Source: Lentzea sp. NBRC 105346
Lineage (GTDB): Bacteria > Actinomycetota > Actinomycetes > Mycobacteriales > Pseudonocardiaceae
Direction: 5' to 3'
Assembly: GCF_030269605.1 (NCBI RefSeq)
Contig: NZ_BSTQ01000007.1
Span: 124,001 to 188,000 of the forward strand
DNA length: 64,000 nucleotides
Shown: positions 54,305 to 63,158 of the stretch, piece after piece
How the letters are laid out: every line of letters begins with the position of its first letter
Numbering within the stretch: position 1 is the first letter of the stretch
Notes under the pieces: model-generated
Told to the model about the DNA's origin: nothing
The model's input: only the letters and a program-made list of their open reading frames with translations
The model's database searches: none
Made by a program: the position numbers and the translations under genes

Positions 54305-55492
54305 CTAGTCGGAACGGCGGGCCAGCTGTTCGATTCGAGACAGGGAGATGCCCGTCAGCCCACGCACCTCTTCGACTTCGACGGCACCGCAGTCCAAGGC
54401 GCGCAGCATCGACGACGACAGGGCCTGCGCCGTGGCGGGCTCGTCGAGCACACCGCTGTCCGCCTTCTCCACGTAGGCGCGCAACCGACGCGCGTCGGCC
54501 ACCAGCCCCTCGCGGTAGAACGCGTACACCGCCGCGTACCGCGTGATGAGCTGCGCGGGATGCAGGTCCCAGCCCTGGAAGAAGCCGTGTTCCAACGACC
54601 TGCGCACCAGCCGGTAGTGCGTGTCCCAGCCGTGCGCGCGGTTCTCCCCGACGGGCAGCACGTTCGTGGAACCGTCGGACAGCCGCACGCCGGTGCCGGC
54701 CGCGCACACCTGCATCACGTGCCGTGCGAAGTCGCACGCGCCGTGGGCCAGATGTTGTTGTGCCGCAACGAGTCCGCACCCCGCGGTGTAGTCGTAGGTG
54801 CCGAAGTGCAGCCCGGTCACCCGGCCGCGGCCCGCCGCGATGAACGACGGGATCGCCAGCCGGCCCGTTACGTCCACAATGGACCGAGTCGTCTCGACCT
54901 GGATCTCGAAGCGCAGCTCCCGCCCGAACAGGTCCAGGATCTCGCCGAACACCTCCACCTGCTCGACCGAGGTGACCTTCGGGAACGTGATCACGAACCC
55001 CGGCGGCACCTCGCCCAGCGTGGTCAGGAAGATGTCCAGCGTCCGGATTCCGCGTTCCCGCAACGCCTTGGTGTCGAACGACTTCATCCGCAGCCCGAAC
55101 GAGAACGGCGCCACGCCCTCGCGCACCCACTCCGCGACGACCCGCGCCGTGCGTTCGGCGTCGCGGTCCTCGACGTCGTCACCGCGCGTGCCGTAGCCGT
55201 CCTCGAAGTCGATCCGCAGGTCCTCGATCGGCTCCCAGTCCAGCTTCTCCCGGACCCGCTCGAGCACGCCCTCCGGCACGGGAGGCAGCAGGTCCCGGTA
55301 GTCGGAAAGAGCCTCCAGCGCCTGCCCACCCCAGAGCCCCACGACGCCCGAGTCCACCCGGTCGGCGGGCACGTAACAGGTGTGCACGGGCTGACGTCCG
55401 ACCGGCGAGAGGTACTCCGCAGTGTCGTCCATTGGGGACAGTCGGGCGGTGGCCGCCCGCACGGCCTCGGGCGGCAACGAGGTCCGCGGCAC
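54305..55492 (-). CDS. DUF6986 family aldolase-like protein
   Basis: A 395-residue HpcH/HpaI-citrate-lyase-like TIM barrel: LRIDFEDGYGTRGDDVEDRD, FVITFPKVTSVEQVEVF, LRFEIQVETTRSIVD, VTGLHFGTYDYTAGCGL and HGFFQGWDLHPAQLITRYAAVYAF. The metal-binding acidic motifs are intact. It is next to aceB, one base apart, as in other actinobacteria, and may cleave or form C-C bonds using glyoxylate or related oxoacids. Exact reaction unknown. Confidence 0.8.
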   Translation of the reverse strand: MPRTSLPPEAVRAATARLSPMDDTAEYLSPVGRQPVHTCYVPADRVDSGVVGLWGGQALEALSDYRDLLPPVPEGVLERVREKLDWEPIEDLRIDFEDGYGTRGDDVEDRDAERTARVVAEWVREGVAPFSFGLRMKSFDTKALRERGIRTLDIFLTTLGEVPPGFVITFPKVTSVEQVEVFGEILDLFGRELRFEIQVETTRSIVDVTGRLAIPSFIAAGRGRVTGLHFGTYDYTAGCGLVAAQQHLAHGACDFARHVMQVCAAGTGVRLSDGSTNVLPVGENRAHGWDTHYRLVRRSLEHGFFQGWDLHPAQLITRYAAVYAFYREGLVADARRLRAYVEKADSGVLDEPATAQALSSSMLRALDCGAVEVEEVRGLTGISLSRIEQLARRSD

Positions 55493-55493
55493 G

Positions 55494-56978
55494 TCAGATC
55501 CGTTCGTAGGCGGGCAGCGTCAGGAAGTCGACGAACTCGTCGGACAGCGCCACCTGCTCGAACAGCTCGGCGGCGGCATCCACGTGTTCGCCGGAGAGCT
55601 CGGCCTTCTTGCGCGCCACCAGATCGCGGACGAGCTCGGCGGTGACCTGCGTGCCGTCGTCGAGCACGACCTTGTTGTTGACCCACTGCCACAGTTGCGA
55701 ACGCGAGATCTCGGCGGTGGCCGCGTCCTCCATCAGGTTGTGGATCGCCGCGGCGCCGTTGCCCGACAGCCACGACACGATGTAGCGGATGCCGACGTCG
55801 ACCGCCGACTCGACGCCCGCTCTGGTGGCGGAACCGCCGGCGGACTTGAAGTTCAGCAGGTCGGCCGCGGTCACGTGAACCTCGGGGCGCTGCTTGTCCA
55901 GCTGGTTCGGCTTGTCACCGAGCACGGCGTCGAAGATCTCCCGGCACACCGGCACGAGGTCGGGGTGCGCGACCCACGAGCCGTCGAACCCGTCGTTCGC
56001 CTCCCGGGTCTTGTCCTCGCGCACCTTCTTCAGCGCGGTCTCGGTGACCTCGGGGTCGCGCCGGTTCGGGATGAACGCGGCCATGCCGCCCATCGCGAAC
56101 GCGCCGCGCTTGTGACACGTCTGCACGAGCAGCTCGGTGTAGGCGCGCATGAACGGCGCGGTCATCGTGACGCTGTTGCGGTCCGGCAGCACGTAGTCGG
56201 CGCCCGCGTCACGGAAGTACTTGATGATGCTGAACAGGTAGTCCCAGCGGCCCGCGTTGAGGCCGGACGCGTGGTCGCGCAGCTCATAGAGGATCTCGTC
56301 CATCTGGAACGCGGCGGGGATCGTCTCGATCAGGACGGTGGCGCGGATCGTGCCGTGCGGGACGCCGAGCAGCCGCTGCGCCTGCGTGAAGACGTCGTTC
56401 CACAGCCGCGCCTCGAGGTGGCTCTCCATCTTCGGCAGGTAGTAGTACGGCCGGCCGAGCGAGTGGTTGTGGAAGAAGTGCAACCCGAAGTCGACCAGCG
56501 CGCCGACCGCCTTGCGGCCACCGAACTCGAGGTTGCGCTCGTCGAGGTGCCAGCCGCGCGGGCGGACGACGATCGTCGGATACGGCCCGCCCTTGAGCGC
56601 GTAGTGCTTGCCCTCGGGCGAGGTGAACTCGATCGTCTCGCGCGCGGCCTCGTAGAGGTTGACCTGGCCCTGGACGACGTTGTCCCAGTGCGGGGTGTTC
56701 GCGTCCTCCAGGTCCGCGAGCCACACCTTGGCGCCGGAGTTGAGCGCGTTGATCGTCATCTTGCGCTCGGTGGGGCCGGTGATCTCGACGCGGCGGTCCC
56801 GCAGCGGCTCGGGCGCCTCGGCGACCTTCCAGTCGCCGTTGCGGATGTCCTCGGTCTCGGGGAGGAAGCCGAGAGGACGGCGTTCCCTGCGCAGCGCCAG
56901 CAGCTCGTCGCGCCGGGCGGCGTGCGCCTCGTGCAGCTTGGCCACGAACTCAAGAGCCTCGTCAGTGAGGACCTGCAC
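55494..56978 (-). CDS. aceB: Malate synthase A
   Basis: Condenses glyoxylate and acetyl-CoA to malate. 494 residues with [106 protein letters not shown] and [11 protein letters not shown]. This is the classical isoform A size. Divergent from the IclR regulator with a candidate operator between, consistent with control by purine or glyoxylate metabolites. Confidence 0.96.
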   Translation of the reverse strand: MQVLTDEALEFVAKLHEAHAARRDELLALRRERRPLGFLPETEDIRNGDWKVAEAPEPLRDRRVEITGPTERKMTINALNSGAKVWLADLEDANTPHWDNVVQGQVNLYEAARETIEFTSPEGKHYALKGGPYPTIVVRPRGWHLDERNLEFGGRKAVGALVDFGLHFFHNHSLGRPYYYLPKMESHLEARLWNDVFTQAQRLLGVPHGTIRATVLIETIPAAFQMDEILYELRDHASGLNAGRWDYLFSIIKYFRDAGADYVLPDRNSVTMTAPFMRAYTELLVQTCHKRGAFAMGGMAAFIPNRRDPEVTETALKKVREDKTREANDGFDGSWVAHPDLVPVCREIFDAVLGDKPNQLDKQRPEVHVTAADLLNFKSAGGSATRAGVESAVDVGIRYIVSWLSGNGAAAIHNLMEDAATAEISRSQLWQWVNNKVVLDDGTQVTAELVRDLVARKKAELSGEHVDAAAELFEQVALSDEFVDFLTLPAYERI

Positions 56979-57018
56979 CTGGATCCACCTCTCTCGGTTC
57001 TGCTGTGTGGACTATAGT

Positions 57019-57033
57019 TTTTGCATTGCGGAA
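57019..57033. promoter_or_regulatory. IclR-type operator candidate between aceB and the regulator
   Basis: TTTTGCATTGCGGAA, a 15-bp palindrome of the TTCCGCA-N-TGCGGAA class with two mismatches in the left half. It shares CATTGCGGAA with the hyi operator. Located 40 bases before aceB and 22 bases before the regulator gene, suiting autoregulation. Confidence 0.6.
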
Positions 57034-57054
57034 CTGCAACGAGAGGAGCAGCAC

Positions 57055-57804
57055 GTGTCCACAGGTGGCGTGCAGTCGTTGCAACGTGCCTTCGACCTGC
57101 TGGAACGGCTCGCGGACGCGGGTGGCGAGGCCTCGCTGTCCGAGCTCGCGACCACCTCGGGCCTGCCGCTGCCGACCATCCACCGGCTCATCCGCACGCT
57201 AGTCACGCTGGGGTATGTGCGGCAGAACAGCAACCGCCGCTACACCCTGGGCTCGCGGCTGATCCGGCTCGGCGAGAGCGCGTCGAGGCAGTTCGGCACG
57301 TGGGCGCGGCCGTTCCTGACGCAGCTCGTCGACTCCGTCGAGGAGACGGCCAACCTGGCCGTGCTCGACGGCGACGAGGTCGTCTACGTGGCACAGGTGC
57401 CGTCGAAGCACTCGATGCGGATGTTCACAGAGGTCGGCCGCCGGCTGCTCCCCCACGGCACGGGCGTGGGCAAGGCCATGCTGTCGCAGTTGCCGCGCGA
57501 CGAGGTGCGCGCGTTGCTCGGCCGCACGGGTCTGCCGGCGTACACGCCGAACACCATCACGGACGCGGACGAGTTGCTCGAATCGCTAAACGAGATCTCC
57601 GAACGCGGTTATGCGATGGACGAATCGGAGCAGGAACTGGGCGTGCGGTGCATCGCCGTGCCGCTAATCGGTGCCCCGACATTGGCCGCCGTTTCGGTGT
57701 CCGGACCCGAGGGAAGATTGACCAAGGACGCGGTCGCGCGCATTCTCCCCGAGGTTTTGGCGATCGCCAAAAGGTTGGCTGACCAGGCCAAAGCAGGCGC
57801 GTGA
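57055..57804 (+). CDS. IclR-family regulator of purine/glyoxylate genes (AllR-like)
   Basis: A 249-residue protein: HTH domain LQRAFDLLERLADAGGEASLSELATTSGLPLPTIHRLIRTLV, wing YVRQNSNRRYTLGSRL, and the effector domain ending LAIAKRLADQA. GTG start with GAGAGGAG before it. AllR-type IclR proteins repress allantoin and glyoxylate genes and respond to glyoxylate or allantoin derivatives. Gene order (next to aceB, near allB and alc) matches Streptomyces AllR. Confidence 0.88.
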   Translation: MSTGGVQSLQRAFDLLERLADAGGEASLSELATTSGLPLPTIHRLIRTLVTLGYVRQNSNRRYTLGSRLIRLGESASRQFGTWARPFLTQLVDSVEETANLAVLDGDEVVYVAQVPSKHSMRMFTEVGRRLLPHGTGVGKAMLSQLPRDEVRALLGRTGLPAYTPNTITDADELLESLNEISERGYAMDESEQELGVRCIAVPLIGAPTLAAVSVSGPEGRLTKDAVARILPEVLAIAKRLADQAKAGA

Positions 57805-57861
57805 CATCGGTACCCTGGATGTGAGTGGCTTCGGGGGAGGCCGCATTTCAGGGGGAGATCG

Positions 57862-60798
57862 ATGGCGATCACGCATGTCAAAATTCATCCGGCCATTGGA
57901 ATAGCCAGGGTCGGGAACAGTCCTGAAGAGTTCTTCGTGGGACCGGAGAGACTCTGGGATCCGCCCAGCCCGTCCGGGGGTTTCAAGGACGCGCAGGGCC
58001 GGATCAAGCGGCAGGCGGCACGATTCCGCGTGTTCGCGTATCACGACGACGGCACGACCTCGGAGCTGTCGGCCGCCGACGCGGACGTCAGCTGGACCGT
58101 GCACCTGGCCAACCGCAAGGCGGTCACCCGGAACCCTGGCCCAGCCTCGGACCTGACCATCGATCCGGGTCCGCGGACCGTCAGTGGTCCCGGTCAGCAG
58201 GAGCTGTTCGACACCGGCAAGATCACCTTCCCGGCGGGCACGGTGACGGTGCCGCTCGGTGAGGCGCGCACCGACGACGACGGCAACCTCCTGGTGCTGG
58301 GAGGTTTCGGCCGTTCCGCGTCGCCGGGAAACCTGCCGATCACGAACTTCCTGGACAACGCCGGCTGGTACGACGACGTGTCGGACGGCCCGGTCACGGC
58401 ACACGTGAAGGTCGGCGGTCAGGAGTTCGACGCGACTGGCGCCTGGGTGGTCGTCGGGCCGCCGAAGTACGCACCGCAGATCGAGAACGTCGTGACGTTG
58501 CACGACACCGTGTTCCAGGTGGCCGTCGACCAGGGCTGGCTGACCACGCCGGACATCCCGTCGTACACCAAGGACGTCCACCCGATCCTGGAGGCGGCCC
58601 GGACCATCCGTGCCGTCAAGGAGGTCTGGGGCGCGCACGCGTGGCCGGCGCCGGTCTACGACGACGCGCTGCGGCAGCGGATCTTCGACCGGCTCAGGGC
58701 GCCGCTCGGTGGCGGCGGGGACATGCCCGTGCTCAACGGCGTCGTGCTGACCAAGACGCAGTACGCGGTCATGGAGTCGTGGCGCAACGACAAGTTCGTC
58801 CGCGACTGGAACGGGGCGCCCGCGCCGGCGGTCCAGCTCGCCCCGGCCGAGCTGGACAAGGCGGCGCTGGCCTCGTGTGTCGGTGCCGCGTTCTACCCCG
58901 GCATCGAGGCGGGCGGCATCGCGGCGAGGCCGATCACCGACGCGTCACTGTACGTCGGTCCGACCGACCCGATGCGGCTCGACCACGCGCGGTTGCGACC
59001 CGGTCAGCTCGGCGAGTTCCTGGCGTTGCCGTGGCAGTCCGACTTCTACGCGTGTGGCTACAACTGGTGGCCGGTGCCGCGACCGAACGAGGTGTTGCCG
59101 GAGGGCGGCACCTCGCGCCTGCGGTGGGACCGTGACGTGAACAGCTACCTGGAGATGGTCAACGAGTGGCACACGCTCGGGTTCGTGGTGCGGCGTGGCG
59201 ACGAGTACGTCGAGGTCGACCGGTACGACAGCTCGTTCGTCGACCTGCTCACGCCGCACCTGGACTTCGTTGTCGCACAAGGACCTCTGGGGACGCCACG
59301 GCGGGTCGCGGTGCCGATCGACTTCGAGGTGCGCTCCAACGCGTTCGACGTGACGCTCGTGGTGCGGTCAGCTCCCGAGCGGTTCTCGTTGCCCACCCGG
59401 ACGGTCACCGTGCCGCCCGTGGGCGGTACGGACATCGCGACCGCGCGGCTGTGGGTGCTCTACGAGTCGGGGCCGGCCGGTGAGGTCGTCGACGGCACGC
59501 TGACCATCGGCCAGGTCGGCAGCGGCCGCACGTGGACGGTGTCGCTGCGCGCGGTCACGCAGACGCGTCAGCCCACTGCGACCGCACTGGTGCTCGACCG
59601 GTCCGCGCACACCAGGCTCGCCGAGATCAAGGCGGCCGCGTCGATCTTCGCCGAGGTGGCGCTGGAGGACGACGGCATCGGCGTCGTGAAGTTCAACGAG
59701 GACGCGCAGCAGGTCGTGGGCGTCACCAGGGACCGGCGGCGGGTCAAGGACGCCATCGCGGGTCTCACGGCCCGTGGTGGTTCGTCGATCGGGGACGGCA
59801 TCCAGGCGGGACACGAGATGCTGTGCGAGTTCGACCGTGCCGCCCTGGTCGTGGTGACGGACAACAACGAGAGCAGCCTGCGGTCCATCGACGATGTCGC
59901 CCCGGAGGTGACGGAACCGTTGTACGCCATCGGTTTCGGCCCACCGCAGAACACCTCGACCGAGGCGCTGTACTCCGTCGCAGGGAACACCGGCGGGTAC
60001 TTCACGTCGAGCTCGTCGCTGCCGCGCGACCTCCTGCAGGTCCTGGCGGACGTCTCCGACGCGTCGGTGGTGCTGTCGCCGTCCGGCGTGCTGGTCTCCG
60101 GCGTGGAGCAGCGGATTCCGTTCCTGCTCACCGAGTCCGACACCGCGGTGGACGTCATCCTGCTCACGGACACTCCGGACGACGTGGATTTCCGCCTGCA
60201 GACGCCGTCCGGTTTCGTCATCGAACCGTGGCGGGCCGGCGCCGAACCCGCGATGCGCTGGGCGATCGCGCCGGGCGTGCAGTACTACCGGATCGCCTTG
60301 CCCACCGAGATGTTCACGGAGCGGTTCGACACCGCGGGCACCTGGTACGTGCTCGCGAAGATCGGCTCGCCGCGGACCGAACCGCCATCGGGTTTCGTGC
60401 GCGAGAGCGCACCGGGCCGTCGGGATCTGGTGTCTTCGGCGGAACCGTCGGCGTCCGGGCGCGTGCCGTACTCGCTGCTGGTGCACGGGTACTCGAACCT
60501 GTCGCTGCGCGTGTCGGCCCGGCAGACCGGCTTCACGCCGGGGTCGGCCGCCGTCGTGAGCGCCCGGCTGAGTGAGTCCGGAATGCCTTGGACCGCTTCG
60601 GTCTGGGCCGAGGTGCGCGGTCCGGGCGCATCGTTCACCGTGCCGATGTCGGATCCGGGCACCGGCGGTTACGAGGGGTCGATCCAGACCGCGTCGGCCG
60701 GCGTGTACCGGGTCCGGGTGCGGGCGAGCGGGCGGTCCGCGAAGGGCTATCCGTTCCAGCGCGAGCACACGCTCACGGTCCCGGTCTGGCATGCCTGA
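57862..60798 (+). CDS. LodA-like CTQ-dependent oxidase fused to a vWA-like domain
   Basis: The N-terminal 560 residues match the LodA/GoxA family of cysteine tryptophylquinone amino-acid oxidases: KIHPAIGIARVGNSPEEFFVGPE, YTKDVHPILEAARTIRAVKEVWG, DKAALASCVGAAFYPGIEAGG (Cys339), PWQSDFYACGYNWWPVPRP (Trp402/403). Cys339 and a Trp 63-64 residues later correspond in spacing to LodA Cys516 and Trp581. From about residue 572 a von Willebrand A-like domain follows (TALVLDRSAHTRLAEIKAAASIFAEV, RGGSSIGDGI, LVVVTDNNESS) with a degenerate MIDAS, DxSxH instead of DxSxS. The remaining C-terminus is beta-rich. It overlaps lodB by 8 bases. Family proteins lack such a fusion as far as I know. Confidence 0.85.
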   Translation: MAITHVKIHPAIGIARVGNSPEEFFVGPERLWDPPSPSGGFKDAQGRIKRQAARFRVFAYHDDGTTSELSAADADVSWTVHLANRKAVTRNPGPASDLTIDPGPRTVSGPGQQELFDTGKITFPAGTVTVPLGEARTDDDGNLLVLGGFGRSASPGNLPITNFLDNAGWYDDVSDGPVTAHVKVGGQEFDATGAWVVVGPPKYAPQIENVVTLHDTVFQVAVDQGWLTTPDIPSYTKDVHPILEAARTIRAVKEVWGAHAWPAPVYDDALRQRIFDRLRAPLGGGGDMPVLNGVVLTKTQYAVMESWRNDKFVRDWNGAPAPAVQLAPAELDKAALASCVGAAFYPGIEAGGIAARPITDASLYVGPTDPMRLDHARLRPGQLGEFLALPWQSDFYACGYNWWPVPRPNEVLPEGGTSRLRWDRDVNSYLEMVNEWHTLGFVVRRGDEYVEVDRYDSSFVDLLTPHLDFVVAQGPLGTPRRVAVPIDFEVRSNAFDVTLVVRSAPERFSLPTRTVTVPPVGGTDIATARLWVLYESGPAGEVVDGTLTIGQVGSGRTWTVSLRAVTQTRQPTATALVLDRSAHTRLAEIKAAASIFAEVALEDDGIGVVKFNEDAQQVVGVTRDRRRVKDAIAGLTARGGSSIGDGIQAGHEMLCEFDRAALVVVTDNNESSLRSIDDVAPEVTEPLYAIGFGPPQNTSTEALYSVAGNTGGYFTSSSSLPRDLLQVLADVSDASVVLSPSGVLVSGVEQRIPFLLTESDTAVDVILLTDTPDDVDFRLQTPSGFVIEPWRAGAEPAMRWAIAPGVQYYRIALPTEMFTERFDTAGTWYVLAKIGSPRTEPPSGFVRESAPGRRDLVSSAEPSASGRVPYSLLVHGYSNLSLRVSARQTGFTPGSAAVVSARLSESGMPWTASVWAEVRGPGASFTVPMSDPGTGGYEGSIQTASAGVYRVRVRASGRSAKGYPFQREHTLTVPVWHA

Positions 60799-61810
60799 CT
60801 GTGACGTGGCGATCGTCGGCGGCGGCCCAGCGGGTGCCGCCGCCGCGATCGCGTTGCGGCGCCACGGACTCTCGGTAGTCCTGTTCGAGGCCAGCTCGTA
60901 CTCCGCGCCCCGGTTCGGCGAGGCGCTGGCCCCGGCGGTACGTCCGGTACTGGCCCGGCTGGGCGTGTCGTTGCCTCCGCTGACACTGCCGTCCTACGCG
61001 GTCGAAAGCGCCTGGGGCAGTCCGACACTCTCGGCACGCCCGTTCGTCTTCGACCCGCACGGCGACGGCCTGAGCGTGGACCGGGCCGCGTTCGACCGGG
61101 CCCTGTCCGATGCCGCTTCGTCCGTCGGCGCAACGGTCGTCACCGATTCCCGGATCTCCGTGTGCGCCCTGCGGGACTCGTCGTGGGAGCTCGGCGACGT
61201 CTCCGCGGCCGCGATCATCTGCGCGACGGGCCGCGGCGCCACGCTGGCCCGTTCCCTTGGCGCACAACGGCGTGCGGTCGACCAACTGGTCGCGGTGAGC
61301 GTCACGTACCCGGCGGACGCAGGCGGCCCAACCGTGGTCGAGGCCGTCCCGGACGGCTGGTGGTACTCGGCGCCCGTGCCGTCCGGCCGGGTCGTAGTGC
61401 TGATGACCGACGCGGACATCTGCCGCACCCGCGGCTACCACTCGCCGGACGTGTTCGCATCGGCCGTGGCTTCCTTGCGACACATCCGTGTCTCTGGCAG
61501 CGGTACTCCGCGTGTGACGTCGGCGGCCAGCCAGCGGCTGGAGCGCACGGGCGCGGGCCGGTGGCTGGCCGCGGGCGACGAGGCGATGAGCGTGGACCCG
61601 CTGACGGGCCGCGGAGTCCTGCACGCGTTGCTCAGCGGCGAAGCGGCGGGCACCGCGATGGCGCATTGGCTGCTGGGCGACTCCGGTCCCTCCGAGGCCT
61701 ACGAACAGTGGCTGGACGTCAGGTTCGCGGAGTACTGCCGTTCGCGCACCGCGCACTACGCCCTGGAGACACGCTGGCGGGACTCACCGTTCTGGAGCCG
61801 CCGTTCGTAG
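60791..61810 (+). CDS. LodB-like FAD-dependent maturation enzyme
   Basis: A 339-residue flavoprotein: VAIVGGGPAGAAAAIALRRHGLSVVLFE (GxGxxG), PRFGEALAPAVRPVLARLG, and WLAAGDEAMSVDPLTGRGVLHALLSGEAA (GD motif). LodB proteins convert the precursor Trp-Cys of LodA to the CTQ cofactor. The overlap of 8 bases with the lodA-like gene, and its standard pairing, strongly supports this. The 3' end overlaps the converging MarR gene by 27 bases. Confidence 0.88.
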   Translation: MPDCDVAIVGGGPAGAAAAIALRRHGLSVVLFEASSYSAPRFGEALAPAVRPVLARLGVSLPPLTLPSYAVESAWGSPTLSARPFVFDPHGDGLSVDRAAFDRALSDAASSVGATVVTDSRISVCALRDSSWELGDVSAAAIICATGRGATLARSLGAQRRAVDQLVAVSVTYPADAGGPTVVEAVPDGWWYSAPVPSGRVVVLMTDADICRTRGYHSPDVFASAVASLRHIRVSGSGTPRVTSAASQRLERTGAGRWLAAGDEAMSVDPLTGRGVLHALLSGEAAGTAMAHWLLGDSGPSEAYEQWLDVRFAEYCRSRTAHYALETRWRDSPFWSRRS

Positions 61811-62200
61811 CGCGTTCACGAGGTCCTGATCGCCGTTGCCGAGCGCTTTCTCGAGCGTGGCCTCGTAGGTCGGCTCGGCCTGTTGCTGCCGCTCGCGCCC
61901 CTTGGCCGTGATCACGGAGTAGATGCCGCGCCGGTCGTTCGGGCACAGGCAGCGCTCGGTCAGCCCCGCGTCCTCGAGCCGGGCGACGAGCCGCGTGACC
62001 GAGCTCTGCTCGAGCCCGATGAGGTCGGACAGTCCCTGCATGCGCAGCTCCCCGTCCTCGGCCTGGGCCAGGAGGCTGAGCGCGCGGTAGTCGGACAGGC
62101 CCAGGCCGTGCTCTCGCCTGAGCGCCTTGGTGAGCTCGGCCTCGACCTTGGCGTGCAGGGCGACCACCCGGTTCCACAGAGCCTTGTCTTTTTCAGCCAC
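61784..62200 (-). CDS. MarR-family transcriptional regulator
   Basis: A 138-residue winged-helix regulator: LSDYRALSLLAQAEDGELRMQGLSDLIGLEQSSVTRLVARLEDAGLTERCLCPNDRRGIYSVIT. Divergent from the FMN-reductase-like gene, 17 bases apart, so it probably regulates that gene and senses phenolic or redox compounds. Confidence 0.92.
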   Translation of the reverse strand: MAEKDKALWNRVVALHAKVEAELTKALRREHGLGLSDYRALSLLAQAEDGELRMQGLSDLIGLEQSSVTRLVARLEDAGLTERCLCPNDRRGIYSVITAKGRERQQQAEPTYEATLEKALGNGDQDLVNALRTAAPER

Positions 62201-62217
62201 AGAGTTATTGTAGGTAC

Positions 62218-62781
62218 ATGCATCCTTCTGGGGAAGACCGCTCGTTCCTGTTCCTTCTGGGCAGCTCCCGCCTAGGCGGCAATACCGAGACGCTGGCCTG
62301 CACCGCGGCCTCCTACCTGCCCGGTTCGGTCAAGCAGAACTGGATTCGGTTGAGCGAGGCCGGGCTGCCTCCGTTCGAGGACTACCGGCACGCGGGGCTC
62401 GACTCGTGGCCCACGCCGTCCGAGCCTGAGCAGCGGCTGCTGGACGCGACGCTGGAGGCGACCGACATCGTGCTCGCCACGCCGACTTACTGGTACACGG
62501 TGTCGGCGTCTACGAAGCTCTACCTGGACTATTGGTCTGGGTGGATGCGGGTGCCCGGTGTCGACTTCAAGAAGCGCATGGCGGGGAAGACGCTTTGGAC
62601 GGTCAGTGTGCTCGGCGAGGAGCCCGAGCAGGCTGCGGCCTTGGTTGACACGCTGCAGCGGTCGGCCAGGTACCTGAGCATGAACTGGGGTGGCGCGCTA
62701 CTGGGTAACGGCAGCAAGCCGGATGACGTGCTGCGCGACTCCGCTGCTCTGGCTGGCGCCAGGACGTTCTTCGGCGGCTGA
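62218..62781 (+). CDS. NADPH-dependent FMN reductase-like flavoprotein
   Basis: A 187-residue flavodoxin-fold protein with LFLLGSSRLGGNTETLA (FMN phosphate loop) and IVLATPTYWYTVSASTKLYLDYWSGW. It fits the FMN_red/NAD(P)H oxidoreductase group reducing quinones or flavins. The MarR gene is divergent. The start is the ATG at 62218 in a short spacer. Confidence 0.88.
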   Translation: MHPSGEDRSFLFLLGSSRLGGNTETLACTAASYLPGSVKQNWIRLSEAGLPPFEDYRHAGLDSWPTPSEPEQRLLDATLEATDIVLATPTYWYTVSASTKLYLDYWSGWMRVPGVDFKKRMAGKTLWTVSVLGEEPEQAAALVDTLQRSARYLSMNWGGALLGNGSKPDDVLRDSAALAGARTFFGG

Positions 62782-63155
62782 CCGGGGTTGGCGTTTGGCT
62801 GCCGGTTGCGCGGGTGGTCGCCTTTTTGTCGGCTGCCGGTGTCGTGGGGCGCTGCGTCTTCCGGGGGCGCCTTCGGCGCCGCGATTGGGGCTTGACTTGG
62901 GGCCCCTCGCGGCGTGGTGGGCCGGCTCCGCCGGCAGATGCAAGATCTGCCGGCCCAACAAGGGCTACCACACCGCACCCCAAGTCAAGCCCCAATCGCG
63001 TTCCGTACGTGCCCACCAAACGCGCCCCACTCTGCGTGCGTGGTCGCCAGCCTTCGTGCCGGTCCCGTGCGTGGTCGCCAGCTCGGCTGCCGGTGCCGTG
63101 CGTGGTCGCCAGCTCGGCTGCCGGTGCCGTGCGTGGTCGCCAGCTTTCGTGCCGG
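62782..63155. other. Repeat-rich spacer without a gene
   Basis: 374 bases between the FMN-reductase-like gene and the DUF445 gene. It begins with a GGCGCC-TTC-GGCGCC hairpin (62867-62881), continues with a 121-bp inverted-repeat element and ends in 31-bp tandem repeats. Apparent frames here are composed of these repeats and not believable. Confidence 0.65.
62880..63000. repeat. 121-bp inverted-repeat element
   Basis: Terminal 23-bp arms (62880-62902 and 62978-63000, beginning CGCGATTGGGGCTTG) are perfect reverse complements. Inside is a second perfect palindrome, GCCGGCAGAT / ATCTGCCGGC, with a 5-nt loop (62930-62954). The two-level symmetry suggests a miniature non-autonomous element or a strong bidirectional terminator. 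Confidence 0.85.
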
Positions 63156-63158
63156 TCA
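63036..63158. repeat. Four tandem copies of a 31-bp repeat
   Basis: Units begin at 63036, 63067, 63098 and 63129, each starting GTGCGTGGTCGCCAG. The inner two are identical; the outer two differ in a few bases. The last unit runs into the stop codon of the DUF445 gene. No spacers are present, so it is not a CRISPR array. Confidence 0.85.

Noticed and set aside
63036..63158. CRISPR array
   Set aside because: The 31-bp units are directly adjacent without spacers and no cas genes are near.
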